Positions 58,167-64,000 of a stretch of DNA of 64,000 nt are shown here, in pieces; the first letter of the stretch is position 1; every line of letters starts with the position of its first letter. This DNA comes from Acidimicrobiia bacterium (lineage in GTDB: Bacteria; Actinomycetota; Acidimicrobiia; Acidimicrobiales; Poriferisodalaceae). The notes under the pieces were generated by a model that was given only the letters and a program-made list of their open reading frames with translations, made no database searches and had not been told where the DNA came from. The DNA lies in NCBI GenBank assembly GCA_022821985.1, contig JAJECP010000035.1, positions 360,325 through 424,324 on the forward strand, given 5' to 3'. Made by a program: the position numbers and the translations under genes.

Positions 58167-58309
58167 AAATCTAATGTTAGGCAGATTCCCGACCTGGCGC
58201 GGTCAGGCCGCCGCGGCCGTGTGGTCGTGCCTGCTGCGGGGGCGTCCAATGCATGATCAGGGGCCGCGCGGTTAACGTCACCGTCGAGTCGAACCAGGAG
58301 GGCTCGGTC

Positions 58310-59053
58310 ATGGAGACAACGGCGGTAGCGCGCAGCATGCGCGGCTCGGTGGGAATGCTGGCGATGGACTGGCTGATGGACCCGGCCACGCTGGAGAAGG
58401 CGGCGCAACGCGGCATGGCTGAGGGGCTGGGGGCATACGCAACCGGCCGACTGGGCGTGCTCGGCGAATGCCCGGTCGACAACGTGATCGGAGCGGCGTT
58501 CTTCTGGAATCCCGACACCATGCGTTCGGCCGTCGAAGCGGGCCGCGCGGTTATGAACCCGTCGCAGGGGGCGCTGATCTGGGCCGACATCTGCACGGAG
58601 TACGGCGAGAAGCGGCTCGCCGGGATGGAGGGCGCGGAGCGCTTGGGCGAGTTGCTCGAGCGGGTCGTCGACACGGCGGTCCCCCAGGGTGCGCCGACCT
58701 TTGTCGGCTGGCGAGACGTGCCCCGGCCCGGCGAACCCGGCCCGGCCCATGCCTTCTTCATGGCCCAGATCATGCGCGAGCTGCGCTTCGGCCGGCATGC
58801 CGTTGCCGTGCAGGCACTGGGCATGGGACCGCTCGAAGCGATCCTGTCGGGTCCTGCCGGCGAATGGAATGCCGAGTTCTTCGGGTGGCCCAAGCCCTAC
58901 CCCGACGTCAGCGATCTCGGCGATGCCCGCGAGGAGATCGAGTCGCTCACCGACAAGCTGCATGCGCCCGACTTCGAGTGCCTGACGCCCGATGAGCGGG
59001 CCGAAGTGCGCGAGCTGGCGAAGGCGGCGCGCTTCCACAATCCCGACGAGTAG
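58310..59053 (+). CDS. SCO6745 family protein
   Basis: A 247-residue all-helical-looking protein of the actinobacterial SCO6745 family. ATG at 58310 with AGGAGGG upstream; the longer frame is not needed. Typical text: EGLGAYATGRLGVLGECPVDNVIGAAFFWNPDTMRSAV, and PSQGALIWADICTEYGEKRLAGME, followed by PGPAHAFFMAQIMRELRFGRHAVAVQALGMGPLEAIL. No catalytic motif is known. Divergent from the LLM operon. Function unknown in the family. Confidence 0.85.
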   Translation: METTAVARSMRGSVGMLAMDWLMDPATLEKAAQRGMAEGLGAYATGRLGVLGECPVDNVIGAAFFWNPDTMRSAVEAGRAVMNPSQGALIWADICTEYGEKRLAGMEGAERLGELLERVVDTAVPQGAPTFVGWRDVPRPGEPGPAHAFFMAQIMRELRFGRHAVAVQALGMGPLEAILSGPAGEWNAEFFGWPKPYPDVSDLGDAREEIESLTDKLHAPDFECLTPDERAEVRELAKAARFHNPDE

Positions 59054-59091
59054 CCCCCACCGCGCCTGGCGGCGGCCCCAGTTCAGAAAGA

Positions 59092-60375
59092 TCAGTCGGC
59101 GAGCAGATCCTGGTGCTCGCCGAGACGTGGCGCCCGTGTGGCGCGCCACGGCGTGGCTGAGAACCTGTAAGGCGCGCCTGGGTAGGTGACCGGGGTGCCG
59201 TCGTGATCGATCTCGACGGGAAAGCCTCGGGCCACGAAGTGCTCGTCGGCCAGCATCTCCTCGGGCGAATAGACGATGCCGCAGGCGAGGCCGATCGACT
59301 GCAGGCCCACGAAGAGCTCATGAGCGCCGAGCCGCTCGGCCAAGAAGTTGATGGTGTCGCGGCCGGCTCCGAACACTTCCGCGCTGAGCGGATCGGCGTC
59401 GAGGTGCAGGATGTCGATCTGCTCATAGCTCTCGCCCAGCTTCAGCAGCTCGGTATAGGGGCACTCGCCGGCCAGTCCCAGCTCGGCCAGCCACCCTGAG
59501 AGGGCTGCGAACTCGGGTCCGCGCCGGGGCGGCACCCCGGTGTTGAGCCAGCGATCGTCCGCACAACGCACCTGGGTGGGCTCGGAGATCTGCGGAAGGG
59601 CGTGGCGGCCGGTCTGGCGCTGCACATCGACCTGCTGGTTCAGCCAGAAGTAGGTCGCGAACTCACAGGTCAGATTGGCGGCAGCGAGCATGGAGACGTC
59701 GATGAGCTGCCCGCGGCCTGAATCCTCCCGCCACATCAGCGCTGCCATCAGCGTGGCGACGGCGTAGTGGCAGGCCATCTGCAGGCCTTGGTTGCCGCCG
59801 CCCCGGACCGGAGGAATGGTGTGATCGTCGTAGCCGCACGACCACACGGGACCGCCTTCAGCCAGCACGGTGAGATCGGTGGCCGGAGGGTCGGGGCGTT
59901 CTCGCCCGTTGTGCGTTATCGACACCCAGATGAGCCGTTCGTTGCGCCCGCCGGCATCGGGCGAGGGCTGGGCTGCGCCGGTCGCCGCGTGCGAAGCCGC
60001 GCCGAGCTGGCGCCAGTCGAGCCCCGCTGCGTCGAGACGGCCGAGCGGCTCGGCTTCAATCACCACGTCGGCGGTGCTCACCAGGCGGCGGAACTCATCA
60101 GCGCCGCCGGTCTCGTCGAGATCGAGCACGACCGAGCGCTTGGACGTGTTGTAGTGCCACCACCACAGCGCTTGTTCCCGATCATGCTCATCGCCGGCGA
60201 ACGGCTCGTAGGCGCGCATCGGCGACCCGCCGGGCGGCTCGACCACGATGACATCGGCGCCCATGTCGGCGAGCAGCTTGCCTGCGAGCGCGCATCGTTC
60301 TGAGGTCAGCTCGATGACCCGGATACCGTCGAGGGGGCGGGGGCTTGCCGGGGACGAGACACCGAACGCAGACAT
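59092..60375 (-). CDS. CaiB/BaiF CoA-transferase family protein lacking the catalytic Asp
   Basis: A 427-residue class III CoA-transferase homologue. ATG at 60375 overlaps the previous stop as TGATG. N-terminal VIELTSERCALAGKLLADMGADVIVVEPPGGSPMR and NTSKRSVVLDLDE are normal. In the region where active members have an Asp (GD or MD before the GxxxA helix), it reads GGGNQGLQMACHYAVATLMAALMWRED with no Asp. It therefore resembles the non-catalytic subunit of heteromeric class III transferases such as BbsEF, which pair an active and an inactive CaiB chain. Its active partner is probably the upstream gene. Confidence 0.85.
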   Translation of the reverse strand: MSAFGVSSPASPRPLDGIRVIELTSERCALAGKLLADMGADVIVVEPPGGSPMRAYEPFAGDEHDREQALWWWHYNTSKRSVVLDLDETGGADEFRRLVSTADVVIEAEPLGRLDAAGLDWRQLGAASHAATGAAQPSPDAGGRNERLIWVSITHNGRERPDPPATDLTVLAEGGPVWSCGYDDHTIPPVRGGGNQGLQMACHYAVATLMAALMWREDSGRGQLIDVSMLAAANLTCEFATYFWLNQQVDVQRQTGRHALPQISEPTQVRCADDRWLNTGVPPRRGPEFAALSGWLAELGLAGECPYTELLKLGESYEQIDILHLDADPLSAEVFGAGRDTINFLAERLGAHELFVGLQSIGLACGIVYSPEEMLADEHFVARGFPVEIDHDGTPVTYPGAPYRFSATPWRATRAPRLGEHQDLLAD

Positions 60376-61712
60376 CAGATGACCCCGTCGGCTTCGAGCT
60401 CGGCGATCTCGTCGGCGCTGCGGCCGAGCACCTCGCCGAACACGTACTGGTTGTCCTCGCCCAGGCATGCAGCGCCGCGGCCGATCTTCCAGTCGGTCTC
60501 CGACAGGCGCACCGGCAGGCCCTCGACCCGGGTGTCACCCACGGCGCTGTGCGGAACGGTGACCCACAGACCCCAGTCCCGGGTGCGGGGATCGCCGTCG
60601 ATGCGCTCGCTCGGGCGCAGCACGGGCGCAGCTGGCACACCCGCCGCGACGAGCGATCCCGCAACCTCGTGCTTGGGGCGGCCGGCCGTCCAGCTGCCGA
60701 CTAGGCGCTCGAGCTCGTCCTCGTGCGCCAGGCGCCCGGCGAGGCGCTCCCATCGCTCGTCGCCCGTCCACGGCTCGCCGACCGCTCCGGCGAAGCGCTG
60801 CCAGTCCTCGTCGTGGCGCACCGCAATCGCGACCCATTCGTCGTCGCCCTCGCAGGCAAAGATGCCGTGCGGCGCCATCGCCGGAGACTGGGACCGATTG
60901 CTGTTGGGCATCCCGCTCCGCCGGGCCGGGCGACCGTTCACCGTGAAGTCCAGCGACGCGGTGCCGTGGAGCGTTCCCGCTGCCTCGATGCAGGCCAAGT
61001 CCACCCACTGGCCCTCGCCCGTTCGCCGCCGGTGGAACAGCGCCATCAGGATCGCCGTGGCCATGTAGTAGGCGCCGGTGTGGTCCATGAACGAGTAGCC
61101 CCAGCCGGCGGGCGGCAAGTCGGGCAGCCCCGACTGGAACGTGAGACCTGACACGGCCTGCACGATCGGTCCCCACGACCGGAAGCTGCCATAGGGCCCA
61201 TCGGCACCGAAGCCGCAGTTCGACACATAGACGATGTCGGGCTTGATCCGCCGCAGCGCTTCGTAGCCGAAGCCGAGCCGCTCGAGCACGCCGGCCGCGA
61301 AGTTCTCGGTGACGGCGTCGCTGACCGCCACCAGGTCGCGGAGGAGTTCTTTGGCCCGGTCGTCACGCAGGTTGAGTGTGATGCCGAACTTGCCGGCGTT
61401 GTGGTTGTTGAACGAGCCTCCGGCTTCGATGCCGCGGTGCTCGCCCACGAACGGCTGGGTGCCTCGCAGGATGTCCCACTTCCCCTGCCGCACCGGGTCT
61501 TCGATGCGGATCACGTCGGCACCGAGGGCCGCCAGGATCTTGGTGCCGCCGGCACCCGCAAGCTGCCCGGTGAAATCGCAGATGCGGATGCCGGCCAGCG
61601 CTCCCGGTTCTGCGCCGGGCCGCACCGACGAACGGTGCCCCGGCTGCAACCTCCGAGCGTCGCCATCGCATGGCGATTCGGTCGGTCCGCCTGCTGTTGG
61701 CATAGTCGTCAT
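60375..61712 (-). CDS. CaiB/BaiF CoA-transferase family protein, catalytic type
   Basis: A 445-residue class III CoA-transferase. ATG at 61712 overlaps the plsC stop (TGATG); a second ATG at 61703 is possible. Motifs: GIRICDFTGQLAGAGGTKILAALGADVIRIEDPVRQGKWD, GGSFNNHNAGKFGITLNLRD, SNCGFGADGPYGSFRSWGPIVQAVSGL, and FMDHTGAYYMATAILMALFHRRRTGEGQWVDLACIEA. The Asp at about residue 210 is the expected nucleophile. It would transfer CoA between carboxylates. Coupled to the Asp-less paralogue downstream. Confidence 0.9.
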   Translation of the reverse strand: MTTMPTAGGPTESPCDGDARRLQPGHRSSVRPGAEPGALAGIRICDFTGQLAGAGGTKILAALGADVIRIEDPVRQGKWDILRGTQPFVGEHRGIEAGGSFNNHNAGKFGITLNLRDDRAKELLRDLVAVSDAVTENFAAGVLERLGFGYEALRRIKPDIVYVSNCGFGADGPYGSFRSWGPIVQAVSGLTFQSGLPDLPPAGWGYSFMDHTGAYYMATAILMALFHRRRTGEGQWVDLACIEAAGTLHGTASLDFTVNGRPARRSGMPNSNRSQSPAMAPHGIFACEGDDEWVAIAVRHDEDWQRFAGAVGEPWTGDERWERLAGRLAHEDELERLVGSWTAGRPKHEVAGSLVAAGVPAAPVLRPSERIDGDPRTRDWGLWVTVPHSAVGDTRVEGLPVRLSETDWKIGRGAACLGEDNQYVFGEVLGRSADEIAELEADGVI

Positions 61713-62458
61713 CACCGCACGAGATCGCGCACCGACATGCGGGCACGGCCGGGCTCGTTCGCCAGAGCTCGTGCGCGTTGCTGACACTGGTCGAGGGCGT
61801 CTCGCAGCGTCGCCGTCCACGCAGTCATGTCCGGTCGCCTGGCACGGCCGCCGGCGGCCCCGCTGGGCGGAGCGAGAGGCTCCCCCACCACGATCGCTAC
61901 CTGCGTGCGCTTGGGGAGCTTCGCCCCGCTGGGCATTGCCTCGCGTGTGCCTGCGATGCCCACCGGCAGCACCGGCGCCCCCGATTTGGCCGCCAGCCAG
62001 GCAGTGCCGTCGAAGATGTGGCCGATGTCGTCGGAGGGCTGGCGTGTGCCCTCCGGGAACACCAGCATCGCCTGGCCGTCGTTCAGCAGGTTGAGTGCTG
62101 CACGCATGGCGTCAAGGTCGGCTTCGCCTCGCCGCACCGGGAAGGTGCCGATCGCACGCATGAGCCATCCGAGCGGACGGGGATGGAACAGCTCCTCCTT
62201 GCCGAGGTAGCGGACGCGGTGATGGGTGAGGCTTCCCACCAACGGGCCGTCGAGGTGGCTGCGGTGGACCGGCGCGTAGATCAGCGGGCCGCTCTCGCGG
62301 AGGCGCTGCTGGCCGGTGGCGCGCAGCCGGTAGATGCGAAAGAGCAGGATGCGAATGAGCCCCCGAGCAGCTCGCCACGTCAACAAGCCCGCCGGGCCGT
62401 CGGATGCCAGCGGTCCCCCAGGGCCTGTCAGTTGCCGCAGTCGCTTGCCGATGTCCAC
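61712..62458 (-). CDS. 1-acyl-sn-glycerol-3-phosphate acyltransferase (PlsC-like)
   Basis: A 248-residue lysophospholipid acyltransferase. Block I HRSHLD (HxxxxD with His65 and Asp70) and block III FPEGTR (134-139) are intact; LRESGPLIYAPVHRSHLDGPL and SGAPVLPVGIAGTREAMP are typical. One weak hydrophobic region near the N-terminus suits peripheral membrane binding. The stop overlaps the start of the first CoA-transferase gene, so all three are coupled. Substrate chain unknown; actinobacteria often have several paralogues, so it may not be the main PlsC. Confidence 0.88.
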   Translation of the reverse strand: MDIGKRLRQLTGPGGPLASDGPAGLLTWRAARGLIRILLFRIYRLRATGQQRLRESGPLIYAPVHRSHLDGPLVGSLTHHRVRYLGKEELFHPRPLGWLMRAIGTFPVRRGEADLDAMRAALNLLNDGQAMLVFPEGTRQPSDDIGHIFDGTAWLAAKSGAPVLPVGIAGTREAMPSGAKLPKRTQVAIVVGEPLAPPSGAAGGRARRPDMTAWTATLRDALDQCQQRARALANEPGRARMSVRDLVR

Positions 62459-62525
62459 ACGGTGATTCTGGCGTCGTCGCCAAGCGTTCGCTCTCGCACA
62501 ACTCCCAAGAGGTGCACGTTCGCTG

Positions 62526-64000
62526 TCAGTCGTTGTCGGTGATGGTGCCCTGTGCCTGGTCGTCGGCGAGTGTGGCGTGGGTGGTGTCGGACAGGATCAG
62601 CTTGAGCACGAAGGTCTCGTCTGCTTCGCCGGGGGTGCGGTCGTCGATGAGGGAGACCTGCACCGTTTTTGAGGTGTCGCCCGCAGCGAAGGTGATCCGG
62701 CCCCAGTCGGGCAGGTAGTCGGCGTAGGGCATCGCGGTGCCGGGGTTGGCGGCGTAGTACACGGTCACAGCGGCGCTGCTGGCCGCGCTGAGTCTCACGG
62801 TGAACTCGACCGCGCCGTCGCCCTCGCCCGCGGTCGCGTCGCCCACAGAGATCGACGGCTTCGACGACGGAGGCGACGGCGGATTGTCGTCGTCGGCCAC
62901 CGCGACAGAGGCCGTGTCGGCGGTCGCAGAGACGGTGTAGCCGGAACCGGCGCCGATGGTGACCGTCACCGACCCGTCGGTTTCGTCTGCGGTGTCGTTG
63001 GTCGTGGCGACGATCAGGGTGACAGTGCCCGACGTGGGGACAGTGACGGTCCGCGAACCGGTGACGGCACCGTAGTCGCCGGTCTGAGCGATCGTCACGT
63101 CGACCGTCAGCGGCGCTGCGGGCGCGGGATCAGCCGTGACAGTGAACGTCGCATCGCCGCCCTCGGTGATCCCGCTGCCGGCGATGATGCTGATCACGGG
63201 ATCAGCCGACGGCGGCGGAGGCGCCGGGTCGTCGTCATCGGCCACCGCCACCGTCGCAGCAGCCGCTGTCTGGGACACGGTGTAGCCCGTCCCGACGTCG
63301 AGCGTGACCGTCACCGACCCGTCCGCCTCATCCGTCGAATCGTTCGCCGTCGCCACCGTGACCGCGACGCTGCCGGTAGTGGGAATCGTCACTTGACGCG
63401 CCCCCGCGGCGACACCGAAATCGCCGGACTGCGCCACGGTCACATCCACTGTCAACGGCGCCGACGGTGCGGGGTCGGCGGTGAGGGTGAAGGCCGCGTT
63501 GGCGCCCTCGTCGATGTCGGCGCCTGCTGTGACGCTGACCTCAGGCGTCGCGGCCGGCGGGGGCGGGGCGAGATCGTCGTCTTGGACCGCGACCGTGGCT
63601 GCGGCGGCGCTCGCGGACACCGTGTAGCCGCTGCCCACGCCGACGGTGACCGTCACCGACCCGTCAGCCTCGTCCGTCGAGTCGTTCGCCGTCGCCACGG
63701 TGAACGTGGCTGTGCCAGACGCGGGGACCGTGACCGTCCGCGAACCCGGCGACACGCCGAAATCGCCCGCCTGAACCACCGTCACATCCACTGTCAACGG
63801 CGCGGACGGCGCCGGAACCGCCGTGACCGTGAACGTCGCGTCGCCGCCCTCTGTCACACCAGCCCCGGCCGTGATGCTGACCTCGGGCGTCGCGGCCGGC
63901 GGGTCGCCGCATTGTTCGAGAGCCTCCAGAGTGCGGGTGACGCGGTCCCAGCGGCTGAACATGAACACGCTCTCATTCGCGCGGGACTGCTCCACGGTCA
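62526..64000 (-). CDS. Calx-beta repeat surface protein, 5' end beyond window
   Basis: At least 491 codons, open to the window edge; a GTG at 63995 only opens the frame. The first 30 residues (VFMFSRWDRVTRTLEALEQCG) look like the end of an upstream domain. Three similar Calx-beta-like repeats of about 114 residues follow, each with TEGGDATFTVTADPAP, PLTVDVTV, NDSTDEADGSVTVT and a DDD end, joined by Pro/Ala linkers. A fourth, more divergent domain closes the protein (AGEGDGAVEFTVRLSAAS, DDRTPGEADETFVLKL). These Ca-binding beta domains are typical of large exported adhesins. Signal peptide and true start lie outside. Confidence 0.87.
   Translation of the reverse strand, partial: TVEQSRANESVFMFSRWDRVTRTLEALEQCGDPPAATPEVSITAGAGVTEGGDATFTVTAVPAPSAPLTVDVTVVQAGDFGVSPGSRTVTVPASGTATFTVATANDSTDEADGSVTVTVGVGSGYTVSASAAAATVAVQDDDLAPPPPAATPEVSVTAGADIDEGANAAFTLTADPAPSAPLTVDVTVAQSGDFGVAAGARQVTIPTTGSVAVTVATANDSTDEADGSVTVTLDVGTGYTVSQTAAAATVAVADDDDPAPPPPSADPVISIIAGSGITEGGDATFTVTADPAPAAPLTVDVTIAQTGDYGAVTGSRTVTVPTSGTVTLIVATTNDTADETDGSVTVTIGAGSGYTVSATADTASVAVADDDNPPSPPSSKPSISVGDATAGEGDGAVEFTVRLSAASSAAVTVYYAANPGTAMPYADYLPDWGRITFAAGDTSKTVQVSLIDDRTPGEADETFVLKLILSDTTHATLADDQAQGTITDND
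62880..63905. repeat. Tandem DNA repeats coding three Calx-beta domains
   Basis: Three copies with a period near 342 bp (for example GCGTCGCGGCCGGC at 63887 and 63545) and strong base conservation, consistent with recent in-frame duplication or gene conversion. Confidence 0.82.

Overview
The window is high-GC DNA with tightly packed genes on both strands. GTG and TTG starts are common, as are ATGA and TGATG stop/start overlaps. Six luciferase-like monooxygenases (LLM; flavin or F420 type), a cytochrome P450, two CaiB/BaiF CoA-transferases, an acyl-CoA dehydrogenase, an SCO6745-family protein and lipoproteins with acidic low-complexity linkers together suggest an actinobacterium, most likely a free-living or host-associated Acidimicrobiia lineage. 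That placement rests on gene content, not on a marker gene. No rRNA, tRNA or CRISPR was seen.

Layout. 1-2168: an edge-truncated exported protein, a YbaK-type deacylase and a small membrane-anchored coiled-coil protein. 2169-9895: a restriction-like defence module made of an Eco57I/PglX-type adenine methyltransferase gene and a PLD-nuclease/SNF2-type helicase. The methyltransferase gene carries fourteen AGCC tetranucleotides that put its halves out of frame, and an IS982-family element interrupts it further downstream. Removing one AGCC unit, the IS and one target duplication would restore a 1103-codon reading frame. 9961-15372: P450, LLM enzyme, acyl-CoA dehydrogenase and an FAD-linked oxidase. 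15480-19184: two tandem paralogous substrate-binding lipoproteins, each followed by a similar GC-rich hairpin. 19406-31587: housekeeping and accessory genes (ABC-F, SurE, MthfS, Tag, two MFS transporters, SDR, fatty acid hydroxylase, VOC protein).

31670-35134: a cluster led by a UGSC-family selenoprotein whose in-frame TGA is followed by a nearly ideal bacterial SECIS hairpin, with a probable partner gene and an AIM24 protein. 35338-37570: amidohydrolase and VWA protein. 37800-40346: a small toxin-antitoxin-like pair, then vapB and an unusual VapC whose PIN domain is fused in frame to a large membrane protein. 40399-44701: aldolase, NIPSNAP, a Fic protein behind an AT-rich island, and phenylacetate-CoA ligase. 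44827-62458: more LLM enzymes, aminotransferase, lipoprotein, nitroreductase-SRPBCC fusion, GluQRS, an ABC exporter pair, acyl-CoA carboxylase beta subunit, and a translationally coupled plsC-caiB-caiB operon. 62526-64000: a Calx-beta repeat protein that runs off the right edge.

The metabolic genes fit acyl-CoA and aromatic or steroid-like catabolism with flavin/F420 redox chemistry. A 66-bp intergenic repeat occurs twice, in opposite orientations and each time abutting a stop codon, and a third diverged copy is present. Nothing was computed beyond reading the sequence. Family names are by recognition and no database was searched.
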